Shown: piece by piece, positions 8,886-17,924 of the stretch | Layout: every line of letters begins with the position of its first letter | Numbering within the stretch: the first letter of the stretch is position 1 | Origin: a bacterium endosymbiont of Escarpia laminata | Lineage (GTDB): Bacteria > Pseudomonadota > Gammaproteobacteria > Chromatiales > Chromatiaceae | Length of the DNA stretch: 64,000 bases | Direction: 5' to 3' | Assembly (NCBI GenBank): GCA_003660235.1 | Contig: QGON01000059.1 | Location: forward strand, 51,887-115,886 | Translations under genes and position numbers: made by a program | The notes under the pieces: model-generated | Told to the model about the DNA's origin: nothing | What the model saw: only the letters and a program-made list of their open reading frames with translations | Database searches by the model: none

Positions 8886-8987
8886 GTAGGGTGGATAAGT
8901 GAAACGCATCCACCTTTATCTAGCAAAGATCCCGGTGGATGCGCTGTGGCTTATCCACCCTACGGCAACCGCTGCCATATCCATCAC
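8886..8987 (-). repeat. REP family 2 element (about 100 bp)
   Basis: Palindromic unit with arms GTAGGGTGGATAAGTGAAAC... and ...GGCTTATCCACCCTAC and an outer tail ending in CATATCCATCAC. Near-identical copies lie at 14157-14257 and 30432-30531 in the opposite orientation. It occupies the 428-base gap between the divergent hsdM and dusA (8763-9190). A TTGACA string at 8995-9000 lies beside it without a clear -10 partner, and I see no gene in the rest of the gap. Confidence 0.85.
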
Positions 8988-9190
8988 TAAAATATTGACA
9001 GAGTACCAGGGCCGAAGAGCAGCGGGCCGGGGAGATTTACACTGACGCGCCAACATCCTTTTCGATTTTGATATGTGGCCTTTTGCTACACTGACTCCCT
9101 GTTTGCGCAAAATGGTGCAGTATTGGCACAGCATGAATACGGATACCCATGAAATAGCATGAGTAGAAGTGCACCATCGGATTTGAATTA

Positions 9191-10216
9191 ATGAATGAAA
9201 GACAAGAAGTCAAAGACTCAAATCTAAAAATATTGGATCGGAAGTTATCGATCGCTCCAATGATGGACTACACCGACCGCTTCCAGCGCTATTTCATGCG
9301 CCTGATTACCCACCATGCCCTGCTCTACACGGAGATGATCACCACCGGCGCACTGCTGCATGGGGATGCGGCGCGGTTCCTTGAGCACGATGATTCTGAG
9401 CATCCCGTCGCCATTCAGCTTGGGGGCAGTGAACCGAAGGATCTTGCCGTTGCGGCACAGATAGCAGAAGAGGCTGGTTACGACGAGGTGAATCTCAACG
9501 TGGGCTGTCCCTCAGACCGGGTGCAGAACGGCATGATCGGCGCCTGCCTTTTGGGACATCCTCAACTGGTGGCGGAGTGCGTACAGTCGATGAAGGCGGC
9601 GGTCTCGATCCCGGTAACGGTGAAGACGCGTATCGGCATCGATGACAATGACAGTTATGAGGCCTTGTGCAACTTTGTGGCGCTGCTGATCGGGGCGGGC
9701 TGTGACCATTTCATCATCCACGCCCGCAAGGCCTGGCTGCAGGGATTGAGTCCCAAAGAGAACCGGAATATCCCGCCGCTGCGCTATGACGTGGTCAAGC
9801 AGCTCAAACAGGACTTTCCTGCGATGGGTTTTAGCATCAACGGCGGCATCAGGACGCTGTCTGAAACAGAGATGCTGTTGCGGGATCTCGACGGCGTGAT
9901 GATCGGCCGTGAAGCCTACCACAATCCCTGGATTCTGGCGCAAGCCGATCACCGGCTGTACGGCGATATACGCCCTCTGGCCAGCCGTCATCAGGTGCTG
10001 GAGAGTTTCCTGCCATTTGTTGAGTTACAGTGCCAAAAAGGCATTCCACTCAAGCGTATCACCCGGCATATTCTCGGGCTCTTTCACGGCTGTCCCGGCG
10101 CCCGTGCCTGGCGTCGCCATCTCAGTGAGCATGCCCATAACCCCGGCGCAGGCCCTGAGCTGATTCAACAGGCGGCGGCTTTGGTCCCGGAAGGGTCAAG
10201 CAACGCCGCAGTGTAA
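9191..10216 (+). CDS. dusA: tRNA-dihydrouridine(20/20a) synthase
   Basis: This FMN-dependent enzyme reduces uridine to dihydrouridine in the tRNA D-loop. The start of the TIM barrel (SIAPMMDYTDRFQRYFMR), the catalytic-cysteine segment NVGCPSDRVQ and the FMN-phosphate region (INGGIRT) are all present. The opening and the DusA-type HTGALL-like stretch (EMITTGALLHGD) distinguish it from DusB/DusC. Length (341) is normal. The first 20 residues before the barrel are slightly long, and no strong ribosome binding site decides the start. It is likely monocistronic. Confidence 0.94.
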   Translation: MNERQEVKDSNLKILDRKLSIAPMMDYTDRFQRYFMRLITHHALLYTEMITTGALLHGDAARFLEHDDSEHPVAIQLGGSEPKDLAVAAQIAEEAGYDEVNLNVGCPSDRVQNGMIGACLLGHPQLVAECVQSMKAAVSIPVTVKTRIGIDDNDSYEALCNFVALLIGAGCDHFIIHARKAWLQGLSPKENRNIPPLRYDVVKQLKQDFPAMGFSINGGIRTLSETEMLLRDLDGVMIGREAYHNPWILAQADHRLYGDIRPLASRHQVLESFLPFVELQCQKGIPLKRITRHILGLFHGCPGARAWRRHLSEHAHNPGAGPELIQQAAALVPEGSSNAAV

Positions 10217-10329
10217 TTATTCAGTTTCAACTATCACGCATCCTGGCTTTGGGTGCGACTAACCCAACCTGCATCTTCCTTAATACCGGGTTTTCGCCTA
10301 GTCTTGTGAGTAAGGAACAAAACGCCTCC

Positions 10330-12732
10330 ATGCCGAACAAAGCCAATCCAGGGAATGAGCAAATGTCTGCAAAATCCACCAAAGAACCCTATCTCCCTTA
10401 CCAAAATAGAGATGGCACTTTCTCCGATAAAAAGATCATGCAGGAGGAGTTGGATGAGTACATCGGCAAACGGCGTGAAAGTTACGCGCAGGCTGAACCC
10501 ACAGACAAGAACCTGACGGGACTGGCCCTCTCCGGCGGCGGCATCCGCTCCGCCACCTTCTGTCTTGGCGTGATGCAGGCATTGGCCCGCGAAGGCATCA
10601 TGAAGCAGTTCGATTATCTCTCCACCGTCTCCGGCGGTGGTTATATCGGTTCATCACTGACCTGGATTCTGCACAGCAAATGGGCAGAGGGGAAACAGCG
10701 TAAGGAGAATTATGACGACTCCAACGCACCCAAGATCCGCTTCGGCGTCTCCGTGGATGACTTTCCCTATGGCACCAAACTGCGTAACCGCGATGCAGAC
10801 CCACGCAATGAAGTGAGCAAAGACGGCAACGTCGAACTCAGCGGCGACGACTACCGGGGCGCAGCCATCCTGCGCTATCTGCGTCAACACGGTAACTACC
10901 TGACACCGGGTGACGGCATCAACTTTCTCTCGCTGGTCGGCGTCATCCTGCGGGGCATGTTCATCAGTATTCTGGTATTCCTTCCCTGGCTGCTGCTGGT
11001 CTTCTTTCTACTGGCGGAAAACGGCTGGTTCACAGACAAGGTCTATGGTGAAGTTACTGCGTTCACCTTTGGGGGTCTTGCACTGTTCGCTACCTTCTTT
11101 GCTCTGTCGATTCTGTATGCCGGTCTGACCCGCTGGTCGAGCAAGACGTTCAAAGTCGATAATACTTCATACAAAAGCGCATGGTCACCGGCGACTTTCT
11201 GGTACATGTTGCGCCGGGAGTACGAAAAACGGATGCCCTGGCTGCTCGCCAGCGCCACTGCGTTGCTACTGCTGGGATGGCTGCCCGACATTACCGATCT
11301 GATCACTAATCTGTTGGAAACAGATCAACCAGAGGGTATAGCCATCTACATAGCCAATGAGAACAAAGGACCGTTGATGGCCCTGTTGAGCACCATTGGC
11401 GGCGCGATTGCGGCAATGGGATCATTTTTCAAATCCGGCAAAGAGGATCAGGGCAAGCTCTCCACGGGTCTGCTCGCCTTCATCGCATCCGTACTGCTCA
11501 CACTGGGACTCTTCGTCGGCACCTACTATACGGCGGTGCGGATTGCAGGGAGCAGCAACATCGATGCCGGGTGGTATCTGGCATTGGGGGTAGCGGTCAC
11601 CAGCTTTATCGGATGGCTTGCCAGCATCAACTATCTCTCCATTCATCGTTACTACCGTGACCGCCTGATGGAGTCCTATCTGCCGGATGTCGGCCGCGTT
11701 CTGGCCGGCAGTCCGGGACCGTCACAGGCATCACCCCTGGCGGATGTCGGCGCGCTGAAAGATATGTGTCCGGTGGAGACAGAGGATCCAGAGGACGCCG
11801 CTGTCGGTCCCTATCACTTGATCAATGCCAACGTGATCCTGGTGGAGTCCGGCATCAACAAATACCGCGGGCGTGGCGGTGACAATTTTCTCCTCTCGCC
11901 ACGTTTCTGCGGAAGCAACGCCACCGGCTGGCACCGCACCGAAAGCTATATGGGGGGAGAACTGACACTCTCCACTGCGATGGCCATCTCCGGCGCGGCG
12001 GCCAACCCGAATACCGGCATTGGTGGCGAGGGTCCGACCCGTCAGCCCCTGCTGTCACGACTGATGGTGTTTCTGAATCTCGGCCTGGGTGTCTGGGTGA
12101 GCAATCCCGACCCTCAATGCCGCAGATGGGCCAAGGTGGCTAATTTCCTCTCTCCTGGAAGCTGGCCACTGCTGCCATGGAAGAAACTGACGGAAAAAGA
12201 GTCTTTTCTGCAGCTGAGTGACGGCGGCCACTTCGAAAATCTCGGCATCTATGAGTTGATCCGGCGGCATCTGAAACTGATCGTTGTCTGTGATGCCGGC
12301 GCCGACCCCGATTTTCAGTTCGGCGATCTTGCCAATGCCATCGAAAAGATCCGCACCGACTTTGGTGTGCGCATTGAATTCGAAGAGGGCCTGAGTCCAT
12401 TGATTCCATCGGCGCACAAGGAGTGTAACGATAAAGACCCTAAACATATCCCATACGCCGACGCCGGTTATGTCTGTGCGACAATCAAGTATCCGGGGGC
12501 AAAAAGCAGCGATGAGTACGGCACCCTGATCCTGATCAAAACCACCTACGTCCGTGATGTGCCAAAGGATCTTCTGGGCTACAAAAAAGCCCATCCGGCC
12601 TTCCCCGATGAATCCACTGCCGACCAGTTCTTCGATGAGAAACAGTTCGAAGCCTATCGTGTGCTGGGATTTCATCTGGGCAGACAGATGGTGATCGACA
12701 ACAGGGATCTGCTGGAGAGTCCCACTGGGTAA
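10330..12732 (+). CDS. Membrane-embedded patatin-like phospholipase
   Basis: This is a predicted lipid acyl hydrolase. The oxyanion motif GGGIR is at about residue 69-73 and the nucleophile serine is in STVSGGGYIG (S101), with Thr in place of the first Gly of GxSxG. The catalytic Asp lies in SDGGHFENLG (D631). Between nucleophile and Asp there are about 530 residues that include six hydrophobic helices (roughly 211-435), so the catalytic halves flank a membrane domain. The ATG at 10330 is preferred over 10249 because a TAAGGA string precedes it; an ATG at 10363 is also possible. The gene ends in a strong hairpin terminator. Substrate and role are unknown. Confidence 0.83.
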   Translation: MPNKANPGNEQMSAKSTKEPYLPYQNRDGTFSDKKIMQEELDEYIGKRRESYAQAEPTDKNLTGLALSGGGIRSATFCLGVMQALAREGIMKQFDYLSTVSGGGYIGSSLTWILHSKWAEGKQRKENYDDSNAPKIRFGVSVDDFPYGTKLRNRDADPRNEVSKDGNVELSGDDYRGAAILRYLRQHGNYLTPGDGINFLSLVGVILRGMFISILVFLPWLLLVFFLLAENGWFTDKVYGEVTAFTFGGLALFATFFALSILYAGLTRWSSKTFKVDNTSYKSAWSPATFWYMLRREYEKRMPWLLASATALLLLGWLPDITDLITNLLETDQPEGIAIYIANENKGPLMALLSTIGGAIAAMGSFFKSGKEDQGKLSTGLLAFIASVLLTLGLFVGTYYTAVRIAGSSNIDAGWYLALGVAVTSFIGWLASINYLSIHRYYRDRLMESYLPDVGRVLAGSPGPSQASPLADVGALKDMCPVETEDPEDAAVGPYHLINANVILVESGINKYRGRGGDNFLLSPRFCGSNATGWHRTESYMGGELTLSTAMAISGAAANPNTGIGGEGPTRQPLLSRLMVFLNLGLGVWVSNPDPQCRRWAKVANFLSPGSWPLLPWKKLTEKESFLQLSDGGHFENLGIYELIRRHLKLIVVCDAGADPDFQFGDLANAIEKIRTDFGVRIEFEEGLSPLIPSAHKECNDKDPKHIPYADAGYVCATIKYPGAKSSDEYGTLILIKTTYVRDVPKDLLGYKKAHPAFPDESTADQFFDEKQFEAYRVLGFHLGRQMVIDNRDLLESPTG

Positions 12733-12760
12733 CATCCATCCCTGAATCGGGTTGGATGTT
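12731..12760 (+). terminator. Hairpin terminator after patatin gene
   Basis: AACATCCATCCC and GGGTTGGATGTT pair with one mismatch around a 6-base loop, followed by a T-rich stretch (TTCCGGTTTTCGCTTTT). It begins at the patatin stop codon. Confidence 0.75.
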
Positions 12761-12782
12761 TCCGGTTTTCGCTTTTCCTGAT

Positions 12783-12804
12783 GAGAATGATTTATAATTG
12801 TCTT
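12783..12804 (+). promoter_or_regulatory. Putative promoter with Fur-box-like operator
   Basis: GAGAATGATTTATAATTGTC resembles a degenerate Fur box and contains a perfect TATAAT (12793-12798). Transcription from it would begin near 12804. The ATG at 12806 would then be almost leaderless, which favours the ATG at 12830. Autoregulation by the downstream Fur-family gene is inferred. Confidence 0.5.
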
Positions 12805-12829
12805 CATGATTGAGAAAGCGCAGAGATCC

Positions 12830-13252
12830 ATGTCTCCAACAACCTCCTCCAAAGATGTGGAGCAGCGACTGCGGGCGCATGGGATCAACCCGACGCAGCA
12901 GCGTCTGACGATTGCCGGAAAGCTCTTTGCCAAACACCAGCATGTGACCGCTGACCAGATCCATGAAAGCGTGAAGTCGGGACAGGGTTACGCCTCCAAG
13001 GCAACTGTCTACAACACACTGGGCCTGTTTGTTGAGAAGGGGCTGCTGCGGGAGATCTTTGTCGATTCATCCTGCACCTTCTACGACTCCAATATCCAAC
13101 CCCACTTCTACAATGTGGACACCGGTGATCTGATCGATGTCAAAGAGCAGCTGAATCCCTTCTTTGTGGAGAGCGATCTGCCACAAGGCACCATCCTTGA
13201 GGATGTGGATATCGTCATTCGGGTGCGTGAAAAGACCGCCGCATCCTATTAA
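12830..13252 (+). CDS. Fur-family transcriptional regulator (Irr-like)
   Basis: This is a metal- or haem-responsive repressor of the Fur superfamily, about 140 residues. An N-terminal winged helix (HGINPTQQRLTIAGKLF, then ASKATVYNTLGLFVEKGL) is followed by a short dimerisation domain. The usual histidine-rich HHDH metal signature and CxxC zinc pairs are missing; only QPHFYNVDTGDLIDV is seen, as in Irr-type proteins rather than classical Fur. The upstream start at 12806 is less likely because a TATAAT lies just before it. Its promoter overlaps a Fur-box-like palindrome. The regulated genes are not evident from the neighbours. Confidence 0.82.
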   Translation: MSPTTSSKDVEQRLRAHGINPTQQRLTIAGKLFAKHQHVTADQIHESVKSGQGYASKATVYNTLGLFVEKGLLREIFVDSSCTFYDSNIQPHFYNVDTGDLIDVKEQLNPFFVESDLPQGTILEDVDIVIRVREKTAASY

Positions 13253-13276
13253 TCAATAGTGCACTAGCCAGCCACA

Positions 13277-14146
13277 ATGGACTGGTTTCCTCTGACCCTC
13301 TTCTGCGCCTTCAGTCTCGCCGCAGCAGACACCCTGACCAAAGCAAAACTCTCCGACTATTCCGCACGGGAACTGGCCTTCGTGCGCCTGACACTGGCCG
13401 GGCTGCTGGTATCGCCTCTGCTGTTGAGCCAACCTTTTCCCGAACTGCCCTGGGTCTTCTGGGGCTGGGTCGCCGCCATGGTGCCGCTGGAGATCCTGGC
13501 GATGCTGCTCTATATCCGGGCGATCCGGGACTACCCTTTGTCACAAACCCTGCCATATCTGGCCTTCACCCCGGTGTTTGTCACCCTGGTCGGCTATCTG
13601 CTGTTGGGGGAGTCAGTTAGTGGTAACGGCTTCATTGGCATCCTGCTGGTAGTGACCGGGGCTTGGCTGCTGAATTTCGATCAAGCTGAATGGCGGGAGT
13701 GGCGCACCTGGCTCAGCCCACTGACCCATATCTTTCGCAATCCCGGCCCCCTCACCATGCTAAGTGTTGCCTTTATCTATAGCTTTACCGCGGTGGGAGG
13801 AAAAGGCGCCATGCAGTACATGGCGCCGGAGCTGTTCGGCCCGCTCTATTTCGCCCTTGTGGGCGTCGCGCTGCTGCCACTGCTGGCGAAACCACTATCG
13901 ATCCGGCGTATCTGGCGCAAACCTTTACCCGTGTTTGGTGTTGCCGGGTTGATGGGGATCATGCTGATCACCCACTTCATCGCCCTGGAGCAGGTGGAAG
14001 TGGCCTATATGATTGCGGTCAAGCGCATCAGCCTGCTGTTCGGCATCCTCTTCGGCGCCTTCATCTTTCACGAGACCGGTCTGCGCAGCCATCTGCTGGC
14101 AGGCGCGGTAATGCTCGGCGGGGTTTTTCTGATTGCTGCCAGCTAA
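13277..14146 (+). CDS. EamA/DMT-family membrane transporter
   Basis: This 289-residue inner-membrane protein has about ten hydrophobic helices in two EamA-type halves. Conserved features are the N-terminal LAAADTLTKAKLS and the repeat signature YIRAIRDYPLSQTLPYLAFTP, mirrored later by FIALEQVEVAYMIAVKRIS. Family members export metabolites or amino acids; the substrate cannot be predicted. It starts 24 bases after the Fur-family gene on the same strand and may be co-transcribed with it. Confidence 0.85.
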   Translation: MDWFPLTLFCAFSLAAADTLTKAKLSDYSARELAFVRLTLAGLLVSPLLLSQPFPELPWVFWGWVAAMVPLEILAMLLYIRAIRDYPLSQTLPYLAFTPVFVTLVGYLLLGESVSGNGFIGILLVVTGAWLLNFDQAEWREWRTWLSPLTHIFRNPGPLTMLSVAFIYSFTAVGGKGAMQYMAPELFGPLYFALVGVALLPLLAKPLSIRRIWRKPLPVFGVAGLMGIMLITHFIALEQVEVAYMIAVKRISLLFGILFGAFIFHETGLRSHLLAGAVMLGGVFLIAAS

Positions 14147-14156
14147 CCACCTGACA

Positions 14157-14257
14157 GTGATGGATATGGCAGTGGCTGCCGTAGGGTGGATAAGTGAAAC
14201 GCATCCACCTTTTCCAGCAACCATCTCGGCGGATGCGCTGTGGCTTATCCACCCTAC
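14157..14257 (+). repeat. REP family 2 element
   Basis: GTGATGGATATGGCAGTGGC then GTAGGGTGGATAAG... to ...CTTATCCACCCTAC. It is nearly identical to 30432-30531, including the CCGCTCTGT that follows. It sits between convergent genes and may act as their bidirectional terminator. Confidence 0.88.
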
Positions 14258-14268
14258 CGCTCTGTAGA

Positions 14269-14583
14269 CTAGCTACCTGACAGGCGGCGATAGAACCCCG
14301 CCTGGAGCACCCCAAGCAACTGTTTCGTTTCGTCACCGGGATTGGCCTGTAAAAATTCCTGGCAGGCCTGATCGAACAGAGTTCTGATCTGTTGCTCGGA
14401 GAATGAGCGCGACCCTTTTGGTTGTGTCTCAACCTGCATATCCAGCGGCTCGATCTCCGCCGATTTTATCATCAGCCGGTTGTTGCCACTCCCCTCCTCA
14501 CTCGCGGTAAGTGGACCGACCTTGGTGTAGAGCTTGTCTTGGAAGCGAAAACGCTGACCGATGGGAAGGTGGGGGAATTTCAT
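14269..14583 (-). CDS. Hypothetical protein
   Basis: I do not recognise this 104-residue soluble protein. It opens MKFPHLPIGQRFRFQDKLYT, which reads like a small beta-rich module, and ends in a helical half (FSEQQIRTLFDQACQEFLQA). No signal peptide or membrane segment is present. It lies 24 bases downstream of the kinase/ATPase gene on the same strand and could share its transcript. Coding character is good, but function is unknown. Confidence 0.6.
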   Translation of the reverse strand: MKFPHLPIGQRFRFQDKLYTKVGPLTASEEGSGNNRLMIKSAEIEPLDMQVETQPKGSRSFSEQQIRTLFDQACQEFLQANPGDETKQLLGVLQAGFYRRLSGS

Positions 14584-14607
14584 GGCAGTATTGACTCAAT
14601 CTCTATC

Positions 14608-16194
14608 TTACGTGCGTTCTTCGGATTGCAGATTCAACCTGGCACTGATCTGTTCCAACAGCACAGATGAAGGCGCTTGAATGGTATCCCATTCAAGCAG
14701 AAAAGGCTGTTCGGCGACAGAGAATGGCTGACTTTTTTTCAATTGGCGCTCAAGTACGGTGAGATCCGCATCTGAGGGATCATTCTCCTCCCGATTCCGC
14801 TGCTGCACACGTTCGCGCAAAAGCTCGACCGGGGCATGACAAGCCAGAATAAGGAATGGACAATCCAGATTTTGCGCCAGTTTTCTGAAACGGTCGCGCA
14901 CTCCCGCATCAAGAAAGGTGGCATCGATGATCGTGGTATATCCTGCCTGGATGGCCACAGTCGCTATGACATGCAGACGTGTGTAGGTTGCCTCAGTCAC
15001 TTCGGGCCTATAGATCCCCTCATCCGGCGCCGAGACCACTGAATCGCCATTGAGAAGACCGCACAGCCGTTTGCGCTCGACATCCGAGCGCACCTGGATG
15101 GCAGGCAGATGTTCCGCCAACCAGCCTGCGACCCGGCTCTTGCCTGACCCGGAGAACCCAAAAGTGATAATCAGGGCAGGATGCGCGGCTTGACTCAGAC
15201 GGGTTGCAAGATCGATGTAACCGGCATACTCCGTTGCAGTGAAACTCCGCTCATCCCTGCTCAGGCCGGATTGGGCCAGACGAATCGCCGTCACCTTGGC
15301 ACGCACCATGGCACGGTAGACAAGGTAGAACGGCAGCAGTGGCAGCCCGTCGTAGTCCCCGGAGTTCTCAAGATAGGCGTTGAGAAAGCATGCTGCCTCC
15401 CGCTGCAACCCTTTGTGTTTGAGATCCATCAGCAGAAAGGCCATATCGCTTAACGTATCGATCCAATGCAGCAGTGGATTGAATTCGATCCCATCGAAGA
15501 TGCAGATACGCCCCTGAAACCGGGCAATGTTGCCGAGATGCATGTCGCCGTGACACTCCCGGATATGTCCCTGCTCGCGGCGCTGCCGGATAACCGGTAA
15601 CAACCGCTCCATGCTCTTCCGGGTCCAGGTTTTCAGCGAAGCGAGTTTCCCGTTCCCCACCTGTGCATCCAGCGCTGCCCTGATATGGGCAAAATTCTCC
15701 AGCATCGGTTGCAGCACCGACTGGGGCTGTCCATAGGGCTTCCTTGGGTCGACTGCGGGTATCACCGCATGAAAACGGGCGACCCGGCGAGCCAGGCGAA
15801 GCACCAGGTCCCTGTCCGGCAGGGTCCGGTCAAACAGTGAGGACTGGGGAAATCGCCGCATCCTTACGGCATATTCAAGTATCTCGCCCTTACCATCGAC
15901 CTCTGGATTATCGTAATCTCCAGTAATCGTGACCAGATCCAGATAGAGTTCCGGGGCTAGCCGCCGGTTGAGCCGCAACTCCTCCTCACAAAAGTAACGC
16001 CGCCTTTCCAGGGTGGAAAAATCGAGAAATCCAAGATCAAGCGGTTTTTTGATCTTGTAGACAAACTCTCCCGCCAGCAGAAGATGGGAGATATGGGTTT
16101 CGATATGTTCGATTTCATCCACCGCATGGGGGTAGGCCTCCGTGCGCTGAAGTGCTGAAATCAGGCTTTGCTGCTGCGCCATGGAATCGCCCAT
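14608..16194 (-). CDS. Bifunctional phosphotransferase-like/ATP-binding protein
   Basis: This 528-residue two-domain protein is of a widespread uncharacterised family. The N-terminal half has an aminoglycoside-phosphotransferase/kinase fold, with the catalytic-loop motif HGDMHLGNI and a metal-binding IFDGIEF. The C-terminal half is a P-loop kinase with Walker A GFSGSGKS and the following RSDVERKRL of chloramphenicol/zeta-type kinases. The substrate is unknown. An in-frame ATG four codons in (MAQQQSL) is an equally good start. A divergent promoter drives the small DUF2892 gene upstream. Confidence 0.85.
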   Translation of the reverse strand: MGDSMAQQQSLISALQRTEAYPHAVDEIEHIETHISHLLLAGEFVYKIKKPLDLGFLDFSTLERRRYFCEEELRLNRRLAPELYLDLVTITGDYDNPEVDGKGEILEYAVRMRRFPQSSLFDRTLPDRDLVLRLARRVARFHAVIPAVDPRKPYGQPQSVLQPMLENFAHIRAALDAQVGNGKLASLKTWTRKSMERLLPVIRQRREQGHIRECHGDMHLGNIARFQGRICIFDGIEFNPLLHWIDTLSDMAFLLMDLKHKGLQREAACFLNAYLENSGDYDGLPLLPFYLVYRAMVRAKVTAIRLAQSGLSRDERSFTATEYAGYIDLATRLSQAAHPALIITFGFSGSGKSRVAGWLAEHLPAIQVRSDVERKRLCGLLNGDSVVSAPDEGIYRPEVTEATYTRLHVIATVAIQAGYTTIIDATFLDAGVRDRFRKLAQNLDCPFLILACHAPVELLRERVQQRNREENDPSDADLTVLERQLKKSQPFSVAEQPFLLEWDTIQAPSSVLLEQISARLNLQSEERT

Positions 16195-16209
16195 ACAAAA
16201 AACTTGCCC

Positions 16210-16237
16210 TTGACTAAATATAAGATAATGCTAATAT
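16210..16237 (+). promoter_or_regulatory. Putative sigma-70 promoter for the DUF2892 gene
   Basis: TTGACT (16210-16215), a 16-base A/T-rich spacer and TAATAT (16232-16237). It would give an approximately 80-base leader before the ATG at 16326. Confidence 0.45.
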
Positions 16238-16325
16238 CATGTTTTTCCGGCGAATGACGCCGTTAGACGTGGATTCCAGCTGGTTTTGAATCCGGCCACC
16301 CTATATCTAGTTTAGAGGCAAACCT

Positions 16326-16526
16326 ATGAATATCGAACGTATCGTGCTGGCTTTCGCCGGTATCGCCATCCTGGCCAGCCTGGCACTTTCACAGTATCAC
16401 AACCCCTACTGGCTCTACTTCACCGCGTTTGTCGGCCTGAACCTGCTGCAGTCCGCTTTCACCGGTTTCTGCCCCCTGGCCTCGATGCTGAAGATGGTTG
16501 GCAAAAAGAGCGGCAACGCCTTCTGA
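16326..16526 (+). CDS. DUF2892 family membrane protein
   Basis: This 66-residue inner-membrane protein has two hydrophobic helices ([17 protein letters not shown] and [17 protein letters not shown]) ending in the family signature [17 protein letters not shown]2892 domains are found alone or fused to rhodanese domains in sulfur metabolism proteins such as YgaP; the role of the stand-alone form is unsettled. A small TTCTGA/TCAGAA hairpin overlaps the stop codon. Confidence 0.85.
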   Translation: MNIERIVLAFAGIAILASLALSQYHNPYWLYFTAFVGLNLLQSAFTGFCPLASMLKMVGKKSGNAF

Positions 16527-16586
16527 CAATTTCAGAAAATTCCGTCCTGCCGGATGGTTGGCAAGCGCAGGGAAGCGCTTATTTCG

Positions 16587-17924
16587 CTATTCGTCGAAGT
16601 CTACCGGTTCCGCTTTCAGGTCATGGGCCGTCGCTCCGCTCACCCGCACCTGAATAAAATCCCCCGGCTCCAGCTCCCAGCTACCGGGAATCACCACCCG
16701 CCCATCGATCTCCGGCGCATCCGCCGCACTGCGGGCGATGACCTGTTTCTCGTTCACCTCGTCCACCAGTACGATCATCTCCTGACCGACCCGTTGCTGT
16801 AGCCGCTCACGGCTGATCTCCTGCTGTACCTCCATGAAACGGGCGCGGCGCGCCTCTTTCACCGCTTCAGGCACCGGGTCCGGAAGCCGATTGGCTGTTG
16901 CCCCATCCACCGGTGAGTAGGCAAAGCAGCCGACCCGGTCGAGTTGCGCCACACGCAGAAAATCGAGCAGCTCCTCGAATTCCGCCTCCGTCTCTCCGGG
17001 AAAACCGACGATAAAGGTGCTGCGCAGGGTAAGATCGGGACACTCAGCACGCCAACGGATTATCCGCTCAAGCACCTTCTCGGTGGCGGCGGGGCGTTTC
17101 ATCAGCTGCAGCAATCGATGGTTGGCGTGCTGCAGGGGCATATCCAGATAGGGCAGGATATGGCCCTCCGCCATCAGGGGAATCAGATCGTCCACCTGGG
17201 GGTAGGGATAGACATAGTGCAGCCGTACCCAGGCGGGCAACTCGCCAAGGGCCTTCGCCAGTTCTCTGATGCGGGTCTGCAGTGGCCGCCCCTTCCAGAA
17301 ATCGGGACGATACTTCAGGTCGACACCGTAGGCACTGGTATCCTGGGAGACCACCAGCAACTCGCGCACTCCCGACTCCACCAACCGTTCCGCCTCCAAC
17401 ATGACCTCGCCGATGGGTCGGCTCACCAGATCACCCCGAAGTTGCGGAATGATGCAGAAGGTACAGCGGTGGTTGCACCCCTCCGAGATCTTCAGATAGG
17501 CGTAGTGACGCGGTGTGAGTTTCACCCCCTCCGGGGGCAGCAGGCTGGTGAAGGGATCATGTGGCGGCGGCATGGCCTCATGCACCGCATCCATCACTGC
17601 CTCATAGGCGTGGGCTCCGGTCACTGCCAGCACCCGGGGATGGGCATCGCGGATACGCTTCTCATCCCCACCAAGGCAGCCGGTGACGATTACCCGGCCA
17701 TTCTCCTTGAGCGCCTCACCGATGGCATCCAGTGACTCCTCCACCGCAGCATCGATAAAACCACAGGTGTTGACCACCACCAGTTCAGCACCATCATAAG
17801 AGGGCGATATCTCATACCCCTCGGCCCGCAGCCGGCTTAAAATCCTTTCGGAATCCACCAGGTTTTTGGGACATCCAAGACTGACGAATCCAACTCGGGG
17901 GGCGGGTGATTCCATGACATTCAA
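16587..17924 (-). CDS. rimO: Ribosomal protein S12 methylthiotransferase
   Basis: This radical-SAM enzyme methylthiolates Asp-89 of ribosomal protein S12. The N-terminal UPF0004 domain starts with [19 protein letters not shown], the radical-SAM cluster motif is [15 protein letters not shown], and a C-terminal TRAM domain is present. Length (445) is normal and the KNLVDSE signature separates RimO from MiaB. The start overlaps the stop of the thioredoxin-like gene upstream (ATGA-type junction), implying translational coupling. Confidence 0.96.
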   Translation of the reverse strand: MNVMESPAPRVGFVSLGCPKNLVDSERILSRLRAEGYEISPSYDGAELVVVNTCGFIDAAVEESLDAIGEALKENGRVIVTGCLGGDEKRIRDAHPRVLAVTGAHAYEAVMDAVHEAMPPPHDPFTSLLPPEGVKLTPRHYAYLKISEGCNHRCTFCIIPQLRGDLVSRPIGEVMLEAERLVESGVRELLVVSQDTSAYGVDLKYRPDFWKGRPLQTRIRELAKALGELPAWVRLHYVYPYPQVDDLIPLMAEGHILPYLDMPLQHANHRLLQLMKRPAATEKVLERIIRWRAECPDLTLRSTFIVGFPGETEAEFEELLDFLRVAQLDRVGCFAYSPVDGATANRLPDPVPEAVKEARRARFMEVQQEISRERLQQRVGQEMIVLVDEVNEKQVIARSAADAPEIDGRVVIPGSWELEPGDFIQVRVSGATAHDLKAEPVDFDE

